Of a stretch of DNA of 64,000 bases, positions 33,803 to 45,358 are shown one piece after another; the first letter of the stretch is position 1, and every line of letters starts with the position of its first letter. The position numbers and the translations under genes were made by a program. The notes under the pieces are model-generated. The model was given only the letters and a program-made list of their open reading frames with translations, was not told the DNA's origin and ran no database searches. The stretch lies in NCBI GenBank assembly GCA_943736015.1, contig OX031065.1, positions 16,521,427 to 16,585,426 on the forward strand. Reading direction: 5' to 3'. The stretch is from Tridacna crocea. Its lineage: Eukaryota > Mollusca > Bivalvia > Cardiida > Cardiidae.

Positions 33803-34146
33803 GATTGTGAAAGTATACGTTTTGAACGTGGTGATTGTGAATGGCCTGTGTAGCATGTTAATAAAATCTGGATAGAAAATTAATGACTATTTCAAGGCGC
33901 CTTGCACGAGTTATTATAGGTCATGCATAGCTCTATGTATATAGATCTATGTTCGGTTTTGGAGACTGATTCAATACGAATTTTTAAGGAAATACTAATT
34001 CTGATTTTGAAAGTACATGTACATGTTTTGAAAGTGGTGATCGTGTACGGCCATTGCTTATCGTTTTTTTAATTAAGTTCCTATGATCCGTTTCGAAAAC
34101 AGAATGTACACAATCACCACTTTCAAAACGTATACTTTCACAAACA
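33803..34146. repeat. Inverted repeat, 36-bp arms, ~270-bp loop
   Basis: Left arm GAAAGTATACGTTTTGAA (from 33803, continuing to GTGGTGATTGT) pairs with ACAATCACCACTTTCAAAAC at 34108-34146, with about three mismatches. A third, direct copy (TTTTGAAAGTGGTGATCGTG) lies at about 34024. Confidence 0.75.
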
Positions 34147-35820
34147 ATATATTTATATTTTCTTGTGAAAAGAATGTTCGCAGACGCCAACAACTTATTT
34201 AAGCAAAACTTTGTGCCAACCGTCACCCGATTTCGTAGATTGTCGTCAATATGCATAGGCTTCGGGAAATTATGTGTCATTTACCGCCAATCGCATTTCT
34301 TGGTATTCGCACCAGATTGCATTATGATGATGATAGTATTCTGGGAAAAATCTTTTCTAATATGATGTCAACAATACGAGTGTTTTTTTTTTTTCAAGCA
34401 ACGGGTGGAATCCAAAAACATTTCTTGATTTTGTCATTATGTTATATCAACCAAGTTTCAAATTGTTTCGTCGAATAGTTCTTCTATGTAGTATGTGATT
34501 ACGAGCATATCCGATATAGAGAATGCTTTCGATGAGAGTTTATCAACTGTTGGAAATGAGACACAGACCAGTATTTAAATATTTATATGTGTTTAGTAGG
34601 TTAAATTCGCTAGCAATCATAGATGAGTGGCGAAATATGGAGGGCACATGACATACAATTGAGGCAGCTTTAGGTGCCATTGATGCCAACAGTCACAAAA
34701 TTCATCGTCTAAACAAACATCAAGGACATTGCTCCTCTGGACATCGCCATTGTCATTGTTTATATACTTAAATCACGACTGATTGTTCAGACGCTGTTGG
34801 CTATATTGAGTCTGGCTTTCTCGGCTACTAGAATGACGCACATCAGTTCCGTTTAGTGGGCCAAATTGGAGATTTGCCTATATTGCCTTTTCTAGATCAA
34901 TGTGCATTATTAGTAGAAAAAATTTATCCCGACAGTCTATTAGTGACAACTCCATTCACTGCAGCACAACTAAAGTTCGAAATGCACGCCCTTACAGGAA
35001 ATTCAACCGCTATCACAGACGATACTGTATAGCGGTTGATCATGCCATTGCACAAATAAAAGTTTACTGGAAGGCCATCAGCAATGTTTGAAGACATCCA
35101 CAGAAATATATGACTGAAACAGTTTATCTGTGGTGCGTTGGTATGCAGTTGGAAAATCATATACCTGTCTAATCCTCTTTTATCCTCTGAAACTGAAATA
35201 TTGCTCTGTTCTAAAGGCTTACGCTATTTGGAACAGTTTAACATACATCATAGGGGCATATAAACAAGCCTTGAGTTTTTCTCATTTTGGCTCGTTCCCG
35301 GCTGTCGAGCATTGCTATACATGCCCAATTTGAATCAGCTTTACATACATCGTTGGTAATGCTGAGACGACCCCTTGTCTTTCTCCGCTTTCGACTTCCG
35401 TTTTCGACTCTCTTGTACGTCTCTATTCGGACTATCTTAAGATTGAACTTGAAATAGAATTTTTTTGACAAAAAAAATATAACGTGTCTGAACATATAGG
35501 GTGTCCGAATGCATTTGTGAGTTACGGAACATTCGATATCGCCATTACGATCTACATACAGTCAGAAATATTGACGTAAAGTTTTTATAATGCAAGACAA
35601 TTATGGGACGACGTCCTTTTGTTACTTACTCTGCGTGTATTTGTCAAAGTAATTGTCAAAGGTGTGAAAAATTGTCACATTATGTGCATGGTATCGATTT
35701 TTTATTTGACCGAGAGGTGTTTTTTTTTCTACATCGAAGATTCTTGTGAGAGCAATGGTGGATTCGAATCAGACTCGAAAATGGTCAACCCCAAAATTTT
35801 GGGAGCCAAAGGACACCCGC
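34147..35820. other. No supported gene
   Basis: Several short frames of 60-85 codons overlap on both strands, and none has recognisable protein character. A T-run lies at about 34384. Confidence 0.4.
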
Positions 35821-35924
35821 GTTCATTCTAACGGGGTTCCACTGTATATACACGTAATGTTTCCATGATACAGAAAATTAACAATTTTAAAATGTTTATT
35901 TCTCGTGTATGAAAATTTATCCTG

Positions 35925-36030
35925 ACTATGGGAATCTAACTTTGTCAAGATGGAATCCAACTTTTCAGTTTGGAATCTAATTTTTGTCCAAGTTTGATTC
36001 CTGGAATGGAATCCAACTTTCAAAATCCTA
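35925..36030 (+). repeat. Local repeat of GGAATC(C/T)AACTTT
   Basis: GGAATCTAACTTT, GGAATCCAACTTTTC, GGAATCTAATTTTTG and GGAATCCAACTTTC occur within about 90 bp. It is a short degenerate tandem repeat. Confidence 0.6.
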
Positions 36031-36225
36031 TTGAGAACACTGTTTACGAACCTATTTTTCCTGTTAAAGGAGTCACCTCCATAGGAAGACTTCGCCTGGT
36101 TAGGCTTCCATACGGAAAAAAATAAACTTTCTGCCATTTTCTCAAAATCTATAATCGTCTTCAAACTCTTTCAGTTTGGGAGAGTCCAAAATTCGCCGTT
36201 TGGGAAAGGATTAAATGACATCACA

Positions 36226-36285
36226 AAACCAATATAGGCCAGTCAATAAAGCAATAGACCTAGAAGTAATTGCAACAGAATTTTT
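36226..36285 (+). repeat. Short repeat, inverted copy at 40861-40920
   Basis: AATATAGGCCAGTCAAT and CTAGAAGTAATTGCAACAG occur here. The reverse complements CTGTTGCAATTACTTCTAG and ATTGACTGGCC occur at 40860-40912. It is a dispersed repeat of unknown family. Confidence 0.6.
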
Positions 36286-36419
36286 AAGTTTACCCGTCGA
36301 TAGTATTGAGTGATATGTGTTTACCCTATAAAATCCCCAAGTTTTGCTTTTGCAGTTTAAGAGAAATTAATGACCAAAGTTAGCAATTTTGAACATTTTC
36401 GGAAATGGCCCGATTTTGC

Positions 36420-36500
36420 TACCGTACCAGTAGAAATCGCTTATGTCACGTGCTTTTTAAAGTGACGTCACATAAAGTGTAATGGTGGTATCAATACGAT
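36420..36500. promoter_or_regulatory. CACGTG and TGACGTCA sites, 16 bp apart
   Basis: An E-box palindrome CACGTG lies at about 36447 and a full CRE palindrome TGACGTCA at about 36463, within an imperfect inverted repeat bounded by TTATGTCACGT and GACGTCACATAA. There is no adjacent gene to regulate, so function is unknown and chance is possible. Confidence 0.3.
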
Positions 36501-37021
36501 TTTTCAAGAGAGATGTAAACACATCGTGTTAGAAGATTAAGAACTGCTTTAGGTAAGTTGAATTATTTAATACCTTTACATAAAAATTGCAAGCATACAA
36601 TGACACAATAATTATTTAAATAATACTCGCCGATCGGCCAACAATCAACGTTTAATAATGTCAACACTGGCAATTTCTTTACGTCTACCTCAGTGCATAT
36701 TTAATCAGCTAAAATCGCTAACATGTTCAACAATGATTATACATCATTTTAATGAAATAAATTTAATTAGAGTACTGTAATTTTGTGACTTTCCATCGTA
36801 ACAAAATACCGGAAGTTGGGAAAATATGAAAGAGAACTTATAAAAAATTTCTCTACGGAAGCCCATACAGAACGTAATTTTGATTGATATTTCGTTAAAT
36901 GCTATACTTGTTGTTATAGGAAATATTTCTTATTCTTGTCATTTCAACATCCAAAAGTACTAAAATCAACCTTCTCGGTTAATTTCAGGGTATTTACAAA
37001 GAGTCCAGGCTTGCTCTCATT
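36500..37021. other. No recognisable feature
   Basis: AT-rich spacer. Nothing recognised. Confidence 0.4.
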
Positions 37022-37250
37022 TTAACCATTTACCAAATGGCAAAATTTAAGACTGGTCCAAATTGAAAACACTTGCAGACAACAAAGTAAATGTAACTTA
37101 TAAATTGACATTTGTTTCCAGGAGAGTAGAAAACATTGTGGGAATAGGAGAAAATGCTGGTTACTAGCATTTTCTCCTTTTCCCACAGTGTTTTCCAAAG
37201 GTGTCTATCTCAGGGCCATAAAAACCAGTGATTGTTTGGGAAAGGGTTAA
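37022..37250 (+). mobile_element. Palindromic TTAA-type MITE, copy 3
   Basis: TTAA at both ends (37022-37025 and 37247-37250). The left end reads TTAACCATTTACC and the right end AAAGGGTTAA. The palindrome GAAAATGCTGGTTACTAGC then ATTTTCTCCTTTTCCCACAG is intact. Including both TTAA it is 229 bp, the same length as copies 4 and 5. Confidence 0.85.
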
Positions 37251-37940
37251 TATAGTGGCTCACAAAAGAATGGTAGAGAATGAAAAACAAAACGTCTTAA
37301 TCAGGTACATGTAATTTTTTTATTTACTGTGAAAATCACATAACTGATGATAAGGGCAAAAATGTGAACGATTTCTGTCTTTAAAAAGTAAATAATAGTA
37401 TCTTTTATCTTTTCATATATAATGGAACAATCATTTGTATTTTAGTGATCATTTAATCTGTGGAGGCACCATCCTAGTTGGATGTAATTTGAAGGTTATT
37501 CATTTTGAAACTTTACCTGTAAACAATTTAAAACATTTTTTTCTCTTCCTTAAAAACTGAATAGTAATTGCAAAAAGTTTCAAAAAATGTATTGTCAAAA
37601 TTATTTCATTTCAGCACAATAGGTCTACCATGGTTTCAAAATCTGTCTTGCTGAGAAAAAGTGCTGATAGGAAAAGGAGTTGAGTAGTCTACAGCAAGTA
37701 AGTTACGCAAACAATTTTCACACAATAAAAACACCTAATCTAAATTCCACTAAATATAAGAATGACGTCTTTGAAATCTGAAACTCCGAAAGGTGACAAT
37801 TTTTCAAATTGCCATAGATTTTTTTTAACAATTATTTCAGCTTAAATATTAAAGTTGTCTGAGTGAATAACCATGTTTATTTGTAATATTTGGTATGACT
37901 CAAATACAGCTGGCTTCGAACCTCATTTGTATCACTTGTT
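37251..37940. other. No recognisable feature
   Basis: AT-rich sequence with no protein-like frame. Confidence 0.4.
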
Positions 37941-37954
37941 TTTTCATGGAGTTT

Positions 37955-38085
37955 TCTGTTGGCAAGACATCTTAGAAACCCTAGCCTAGAACTGGTAAAC
38001 CCAGGACATGGATATGTGTACTGTCGCCCTGATATGGATGCAGTATTGGTGAAAACGGCATCGATCAATCAATCAAACAGCCAGT
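37955..38085 (+). mobile_element. SINE 3' fragment
   Basis: TGTCGCCCTGATATGGATGC matches the SINE core at about 33760, and the copy ends in an ATCAATCAATCAA run. The tRNA-like head is not recognisable. Confidence 0.6.
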
Positions 38086-38509
38086 TATTATTATCATACA
38101 AAATATATTACTTAATACAAAAAAAAAAACATTCCTGCGCTATTCTGTAACAAATAATGGTTTGTTTTTCTCAGTCCCATTATCGAAGACCAGTTATGAC
38201 AGAGTATGCATGCCTAGCCCAATACATGATGTATATAAAAGGTAAATATCGCGTGTAAAAATGTATACAATTAATTGGATATATTTAGACAGGCAATAGC
38301 TCTACAAATAAATTAACGATAAGACACACAAATTACAATTACAAGCATAATAAAAGTTGTAAAATGTGCCTGGTTCCACTCTTACTGTCCATGTACTACA
38401 TGTAATTTGCAAACATTATTTCTTTACTGCATACTTTAAGTAAGAAGTTAGTACGTCCAAATTATAAATTCAAATGTTTAGCCATGTAATACTGTTTTCA
38501 GGCCTCCTA

Positions 38510-39265
38510 GCAGGCCAAAACAAAAATAAAGGTTTTTATAAAGGCTCCAATGTATGAAAATAAAGGCCTTTTAGTGTAAAATATGAAAAAATAAAGAGTA
38601 AATAAAGGCTATTTTTGTCGAAGTTCTCATTTCTTTATTAAACCCACAGTCATACCAAAGTCATTTTTTGATGTTATATACTGTTTGAATTATGCAATAT
38701 AATACATACCTTATTTAATGTGTATACCTATTTTCTCTGCATATTTATATCATACATAGCTCCTGTTTTACAGTGTAGGATCTACAACACCTTTGTTCAG
38801 AATGCTGAAGCTTCACCAAACCTTGTCCATCATTACAGTAGTGCAAACATCTCACCAGACCTGAATTTTTTTTTCTTTATTCAACTTGTCACAATCAGTA
38901 GAACTTGGCATTTGTTATAATCACCCAATCATTTTCCAACCTAAGAATTTGGACATGGTTTGGTGAGTGCACTACTGCAAACAGCTACTGCATGTTAGTC
39001 TGGTGAACACAACAGCATTCTGAAAAACTCAAGATGAAAGAAAGAAAAGCAGCATTGTTTAACTACACATAAAAGAAGGGAAAATGCAGAACAAAATCCA
39101 TTAGTTGCTTTAAGCTAGCACGGCAACCAGTCAGAGCAAATATAAAGGTTTTGAGTGAGAATTACAGGCTATTTTGGCGTTTTAAAGGTTTTCTGGGGAA
39201 ATGTAAAGGTTTTAAACGTTTGATCTGAAATTAAAGGTTTTTAAAGGTTTTAATGGTTTCACTAG
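38510..39265 (+). repeat. AAAGG(T/C)TTT-rich sequence and imperfect inverted repeat
   Basis: Reiterated ATAAAGGTTTTTATAAAGGC-type motifs occur at 38525-38615 and again at 39138-39255. Between them TTCAGAATGCTG (38797) pairs with CAGCATTCTGAA (39010), CACCAAACCTTGTCCA with TGGACATGGTTTGGTG (38953), and CTCACCAGAC with GTCTGGTGAAC. This gives an imperfect ~220-bp fold-back. Confidence 0.6.
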
Positions 39266-39286
39266 GTGGCCTGTGTTTTATTTCAG

Positions 39287-39598
39287 ATGGATTCCAAGTT
39301 GTTGTGTTTACTTTGCAAAGAGTTCATAGGTACCGACAGACCTTCTGCTCAAGTTGGGGAAAAGGGATGCAAAAGGATTCGATCTGCTAATGAACATAAT
39401 CCAGCTAAATTGACAATACATGCAGGAGAGTTAGTTCACGTTTTTATGTTGTTAAAAGTTGTGAACGATAAAAAAAAATCAGGCGGTTCAAGCGATAAAC
39501 ACAAGATTCTTTTGCGTTCTGAAGCACCAAACTTTGATCTTCAGTCACAATGTTTATTTTGTGGAGTTTTGGCCAAATGTTTATCGTGCAAAAAGTGA
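39287..39598 (+). pseudogene. Cys-rich exon of an uncharacterised metazoan protein family
   Basis: After the acceptor TGTTTTATTTCAG at 39286 the frame reads MDSKLLCLLCKEFIG, later IRSANEHNPAKLTIH, and ends SQCLFCGVLAKCLSCKK before a stop. The CxxC pairs at both ends suggest zinc binding. I recognise the layout (N-terminal LCxxC block, a later CLFCG) as that of long uncharacterised proteins repeatedly found in bivalve and cnidarian genomes, which end in a CXC-like domain. That domain is present 94 bp downstream. The usually long middle is absent, so this is either a deletion derivative or a short isoform. The annotation is from memory of the family, not a search. Confidence 0.5.
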
Positions 39599-39691
39599 TC
39601 TTTTGACTCATACCCTGTTAGAAGTTTAGAATTTCAATGCACTGTTATAAACCACTGTATTCAAAAGGGTGAATACAGCAGCATTTCGTAG

Positions 39692-39918
39692 CCTGAGAGT
39701 ATTTTACCAAACTCAATTATGATGGGCAATGCAAACCTTAACCCTCTTGATTGCGGGTGGCAGATTGTTAATGAAGTCCTTCTTCCAATTAAAATGACCC
39801 AACCACCAGCACCTGAAAAACTACTACAAATAATGAGATACGGCTGTAAAACAGGTTGTGACTCGAAAAGATGTTCTTGTCTCAGGCATGGGCTTGATTG
39901 TTCCAGTGCTTGCAAAGA
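39692..39918 (+). CDS. Exon with CXC-like (tesmin/TSO1-like) cysteine domain
   Basis: Between the acceptor GCATTTCGTAG and the donor GTGAGT the frame reads LNPLDCGWQIVNEVLLPI, then TQPPAPEKLLQIMRYG, then CKTGCDSKRCSCLRHGLDC, then SSACKE. The order C-x3-C-x4-C-x-C-x6-C-x3-C resembles a CXC domain, which binds zinc and in some proteins DNA. In known relatives the motif continues with another Cys just after KE. Here that lies past the donor, and the next exon (40028) does not supply the expected CRG. Confidence 0.6.
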
Positions 39919-40027
39919 GTGAGTTCTAACTCTCAGAGTCTCTACGATGTACAGGAGTATGTGGATGATAATGACATTTAGGAATACGTAAATACCTGAA
40001 TAAGTATTTATTTCAATTTCATTTCAG

Positions 40028-40097
40028 GGATGAAAATATCTTGTCGGACAATGTAAACCCAAGATCTGACTGCACATTCTGCGCAATCTCATCTTGA
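40028..40097 (+). CDS. Possible terminal exon of the CXC-like gene
   Basis: The acceptor TTCATTTCAG ends at 40027. The phase-2 donor at 39918 joins in frame to give E-DENILSDNVNPRSD then CTFCAISS and a stop at 40095-40097. It is supported only by splice signals and frame continuity. Confidence 0.35.
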
Positions 40098-40179
40098 TCT
40101 ACATTGTCCGCAAAAGGTCAGTAAGTCACGCTTAGCAACCAAGGGGTTAACAACTACTGTAAACAATGATCATGAATGC

Positions 40180-40480
40180 GATTTTTACGCCTCATTGTTG
40201 AAGGTTACCGTGACCTTTGTATTTTTTTACTATTTGATGTCAAAAGAAGTAGGGGTCATCTGCGTTCCATGGTACATTTAACTACCAAATATGAAAAACC
40301 TCCGTCAAACCTGTGTCTAGTTATCATCAGGACAAGGTGTAATGGGACCGATTCAATACATTGTTGAACATCACTGTGACCTTGACCTTGGAATTTCACC
40401 AACTGATCTGAAAATCGGTAGGGATCATCTACATTCATGCCTATATCATAAAGTGCATTACCGAAAAACACTTACATGCA
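40180..40480. repeat. GTGACCTTGACC-type dispersed repeat
   Basis: GGTTACCGTGACCTTTG, TAGGGGTCATCTGC, TATCATCAGGACAAGGTG, CACTGTGACCTTGACCTTGG and GGTAGGGATCATCTAC occur in an ordered, duplicated pattern. This is a repeat type common in bivalve genomes. Confidence 0.65.
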
Positions 40481-40489
40481 AAAATGGCA

Positions 40490-41426
40490 ATATTTGACAT
40501 GGCAAGAGTGATCATGATTAGACAAATTTTCGAGGATAAAAATCAGTGGGTGGGGTAATTTTACATATAATTTTAGGGATTTTATAAACTGTATAATAAT
40601 AAAAAAGACATTCATTTGATTCAAAGAGCATAGTTTGCCTTCTTTGTCATAAGTATTGTGAAAGGATTAACTAAATCTTCTATGTTTTAATAAAATCTCG
40701 CTTTACGGTCAAATAATATTGTTTCTTGTAACTTTGTTGAATCTAAGACACCACTGGTCTTTGGACGTCCATTTTTCAAAAAGTGCAACTGCAAAAGTCC
40801 GGGACTTTTTATGGATACTTGTACATACATACTAGTAACAGATAAACAGACTTTCAAAACTGTTGCAATTACTTCTAGGTTGACCCCCAAAATAGGGTAG
40901 ATTGACTGGCCTAGTATTGATTCTCCAGACATCATTATTTGTAAAGCAAGGCAGAATTATTAGAGTGTTGGGTTTAACAGTATTTTTAGAATGGATATGC
41001 CTTACACCTTTTTACCCCATGAGTTTAATGATTGTGTGCAATATTTTAAGAAGGAATGACCGAGTACCTTGTAAGGGTTTCCAGCTTTTGCAGTCTATTT
41101 TTAGAATGGTTATGCTGTACACCTTTTCCCCATCAGTTTAATGGTTGAGTACATTTTTTTTTTGTGGTATTTGTCGAAGACAATACCACTATGAGTTCAA
41201 GATTGAATTTTGATAACCATGTATCTTATTTCATACCGTGAATCTAATACTCCATCACGCTTAGGTGCACAGCAGTAGAAAGAGATTAAGTTCAAGTAGT
41301 TCCGGCTTAAATTTTGCCGGAATATCTCTGATGTTTCTAGCTTGAAAATGCTTCAAAACGCTTTGGAACATCATTACTACATTCTCTGTCCTAACCACAT
41401 ACTAACAGACAAAGCAATGATTATAT
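40490..41426. other. Mostly unassigned; one hairpin
   Basis: 40861-40920 is the inverted partner of 36226-36285. GTGGTATTTGTC and GACAATACCAC (about 41164-41189) form a near-perfect 12-bp hairpin. Nothing else is recognised. Confidence 0.45.
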
Positions 41427-41575
41427 GCTCTTTTATCGCAAAAAAAGCCAGACGGGCTGAAAAACATAATTTCAAGTGTAATAACTCAGCCCTTTTCAAA
41501 AAATGTCGGCCGTCATTGACACTGATAAATTAATCAACCTCCGAAAGGTCCCGGGCTTTAGCGCAAGAATATAAA
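41427..41575 (+). repeat. 3' part of the 361-1330 element
   Basis: CTCTTTTATCGCAAAAAAAG, TTCAAGTGTAATAACTCAGC and CCTCCGAAAGGTCCCGGGC match 1183-1327 with few differences. The tandem units are absent. Confidence 0.8.
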
Positions 41576-43540
41576 ACTTGGCATAAAGTAGTTCAATTTA
41601 AATACATGAATATTGCCATTTTCTTCATAATTTGCAGCTATCTAGGATGACGTTTCAATTTAAATCTTGATTTGCAGATCTTCTATATGATATATATTTC
41701 TACATATGCCAGCGTATCCATTTTGTCATAGCGTACCCAAACTCTTTAGAGTCTATACCGAGTCTATACCAAGACAGCGTACCCAAACTTTGTAGAGTTT
41801 TTAGTTCAACCATTTTGTGAAAAACCAAAGGAAATAAACCCAGTTAAACCCATTTTTTCTCAGGCAAATGACTTTTACAGTGGCACTCAAATATGTAATT
41901 TGAAAAGGCAAATTGAAATACATTGGGCGAGGCCATCGATCACTGAGATACTTATTTTTGATTGAAACTAGCCTTTTATTGGCGAAATGATACGAAATTT
42001 GCCAACTGACCTTGGGTTTTTCGTTCCAAAATCAATTCGTTTCAAGGCTTGTTTGTCCTATGATTGCACGCTACTCTATTTGATTGCTCATGAATATTTA
42101 TAGATCGAGGTAATAGACCATTTGCCAAATACCATTACTGACGTGTCACCACGAGTTACTTCCCTTTCCACCGACAATTCTTCCCAATCCTGTATATACC
42201 CGAATAGTGAAAGTGCCATATTTTTTTTAACTGGATTACACCCTAAACGCGATAAATAAACAACAAAAAACAGCCGTGCCGTTAGTTTCATCAATTATCT
42301 TTTTCAAAGACACACACAAAAAAGAACCGTTGTTTTATCAATTTTTGGGTAGACTTCAGAGAGTAAAGCGGTATCATAAGCACTATCTCCTGCCTGGGGT
42401 GTTGATAGAGCTTTTTGTATGCAGACTGCATTAATCCTTTGGCTACCAAGTGCAACTCAATGACCTTTTGCAGACAATATAGATTCAGATCACACCAGAA
42501 AGAACGTGCTGTCTGATCCTAGATCTACACTATCCGATACGGAGATATTTTTCCTCGAGATATTCCTTTGAAATAACTTTTGAGGTTTTACTATCGGCTT
42601 TAAAAGTTGCATTTAATTTATTTAGTAAGATAAGGTTTAACTTAAGAGCAAGGTTCAGATAAATTGCAATAGTTACAGGCATCACATGAACAGTTCAAAA
42701 ATCAATATAAATATTTGGTAAATAATGCTTAGTGTATGGCCCTGTGTTTCTTTATCATTATCAAAATAGTACAGATAATTTAGTCTGGTTAAATACAAAA
42801 GTAAGTATTTAGTTTAAAAGTTTGAAGAAAATGTCAACGAATTTTCAGCATTTCGTAAGGTGACTGACACCGTATGTCAAACAGTACTGTGTGAAGCCAT
42901 ATTGTCATTGGAGATAGAAAAATCGCGTTTTATGAGAAAGTTCAATTATTAACAATTGTAATTATCCAAAAATCAATAAGAATTATGTATTTTACATGTA
43001 AAAAGGACCAAAATAAAAATGGTGCGACGGACGTAGCATACTCGGTCCACACCATGCATAATTTACCCCGGACCTTGTTTGGGTTCCTTAGTGAATTCAG
43101 AATGCATAGACCCAATAAAAAGCAAGTTTGTTTAATAAATTTCAACGTTTGAAATTGCCGGAAAAAAAAAAACTGATACAGCTAAAGGCGTTTTTCTTTT
43201 GTTATCAAGTCTGCATCAGAACTCGGTCAATTTTGTTGCGTACCGTACAGTTGGTGGATTTCGAGGATGATCGGCTTTTTAACCCGTGTAAAATCGGGAT
43301 CCGCAAAATAGACTTCTACAAATTCGCAATACGTCATCAGAATGAGTACAGAACAAACTATGGACAAACGAATGGTGGGTATTTTGACTCGGTCAAGAAT
43401 TTTTAAGCCTTACAGGCATCACACATTTGCATTATTGTAGACAAATCATAGTAGGAAACGATTTTAAGCAAAAAAGCTTTACAGCCCGATGATTGCAAAA
43501 CACATTTATTTTGTAGCTACCCATTTTCAGAATATTTCAT
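41576..43540. other. No supported feature
   Basis: AT-rich sequence. A duplicated AGAGTCTATACCGAGTCTATAC lies at about 41745 together with GCGTACCCAAACT repeats. No gene recognised. Confidence 0.4.
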
Positions 43541-43554
43541 TGCAACACAGAAAC

Positions 43555-44285
43555 CTGTAAACGTCCGTAATTATTTGACAGCATCGGTCTGTGTGACCGT
43601 AACATATGGACACCCAATCCCAAAATTAACTTGTCCTAAGTTACGGGCGTTTATTGTTTTATTTATTTTCACATAATATGATAATAATTATCCATTGATG
43701 AGATGAGTGTTCTAAGATACGGGAAAAAATTATAACTAAAAGAAAATAGAAGAATTGATGACTCCAGAATTTGACTTACAATTAACAAATACACAATTGC
43801 CCGTAATAGGTTGACTCATAGTTGTTTTGCAGATGTAATTTTTTGACTTGATTTGTAAATAGTTTGTGTCATTATTACAGGTGCATACATAAATGGTAAA
43901 AATAACTTATTCACTAGGTTTACATTCAGACAGTGATATTTGTCAGCTTTTTAAGTTTTTCAAAGAGTTTTTTATAATGAATGTTTTCATTCAGTGTTGT
44001 ACACCAGTTTAATACTAAAAAAAATAATGATTGTCCGTAATGTTTGACACGAAGAAAATGTAATGGCCGTAATAATTAGACTTGAAACAGATTAATCATT
44101 TTGTCAAAAGTTAAGCCAATTACATATTTCTTCCAGTTTTAGATACTGTAAATAAAATCAAGTCTTAATTATTATAATTCTGAAGTCTATTGAAATAGAA
44201 GAAAATATATATGTCAGATAGATAATAAATCCATCATTGATTTGTGCTTTGAAAACATTTGTGTTGTGCCTGTAACAAATTGACA
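43555..44285 (+). repeat. Recurrent (G)CCGTAA...TTGACA motif
   Basis: GTCCGTAATTATTTGACAG (43564), GACCGTAACATATGG (43598), GCCCGTAATAGGTTGAC (43799), GTCCGTAATGTTTGACACG (44033), GGCCGTAATAATTAGAC (44064) and GCCTGTAACAAATTGACA (44267) share a core similar to the 28-31 kb motif. Confidence 0.5.
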
Positions 44286-45129
44286 TGGCACACGAGGCCC
44301 TGAGGCCAAGGCAGAACTCTAAAAATCAAATACTTGGAAAACGAAAAACATTCAGCATAGGTCAACTAGGGTGGTTATTACAAATTTGGTTGTAAAAGAT
44401 GGATGAAATACTAGATCTATGTACCACTCTTCAATACTAATCTATTGGTAGTCAAATGATCAGGGTCAGTGTCAAGTCTTAGACCATACTTTTTAACTTG
44501 ACCCGTCTCATGCAGATGGAGGAATATTCATGTTTTTGCAGGCAGAATAAACAAAGACCATTCTGCATAAACCTGCAGTATGATCTTAATCTGTACTACC
44601 TGCTTCCAATTTAATCTAAAGCCTTGGTTTCATCTGTGTTGTCTGTCTCATGCAAAAACTTTGACATTTGTAATATCTCTGCTATTACTAAAGATACATG
44701 TATCTTAAATGCAACTTTTAGCAAAATATGCCCTTTTTTTTTTACTTAGAACATTTAGTCACTGTCCAGCACTTGACATTCAAGCATCTTATTTACTTTT
44801 TGAAAAGGTATAGGGAAAGACAAAGAGAGAAGGGCATAAAGCCAAAACCACCGGCTAGTTCAGTCCTGACTAGAACAGAAAGAATGAAAAAGCAGCAATA
44901 TTGGCGGATGAAGAAGAGGGAGTCTAGAGAGCGGCACTCTGGCCAAAAGAAGAGGAGAATAAGGGAAAAGGATCTGAAGTATTGGCATAAAAAGAGAGAC
45001 TTATACAATGGGTCTATGAAAAAAAGATGCCGGATGCCTCAAAATTCCGGAAATGGACATCTTCACTTTTTCAAACAAACCTCTGAAATATTTAAAGAAA
45101 TTGTTCAGGACAAAAAAGCTCGGAACACC

Positions 45130-45358
45130 TTAACCCTTTCCCACATGGCAAAATTTTAAACTGGACCAAATTAAAAGCACTTGCACACAACAAAATAAAT
45201 GTAACTCAAAAACTGAAATTTGTTTCCAGCAGGGTAGAAAACATTGTGGGAAAAGGAGAAAATACTGGTTACCAGCATTTTCTCCTTTTCCCTCAATGTT
45301 TTCAAAAGGCTTCTATCTCGGTGTCGTAAAAACCAGGGATCGTTTTGTAAAGGGTTAA
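45130..45358 (+). mobile_element. Palindromic TTAA-type MITE, copy 4, inside coding sequence
   Basis: TTAA at 45130-45133 and 45355-45358; ends TTAACCCTTTCCC and GTAAAGGGTTAA. Removing the element with one TTAA (225 bp) joins ...RNT-L-IHKFSFLKNYG in the same frame, so the target was an exon. The element itself brings a stop (45157). The palindrome GAAAATACTGGTTACCAGC is intact. Confidence 0.9.

Noticed and set aside
36420-36500. Promoter of a nearby gene from the CRE and E-box
   Set aside because: No gene starts within several kilobases; sites of 6-8 bp occur by chance. Listed only as a low-confidence site.
43128-43406. 92-codon frame as an upstream exon of the transposase-like gene
   Set aside because: No splice signals in phase and no similarity to the family's basic N-terminus.
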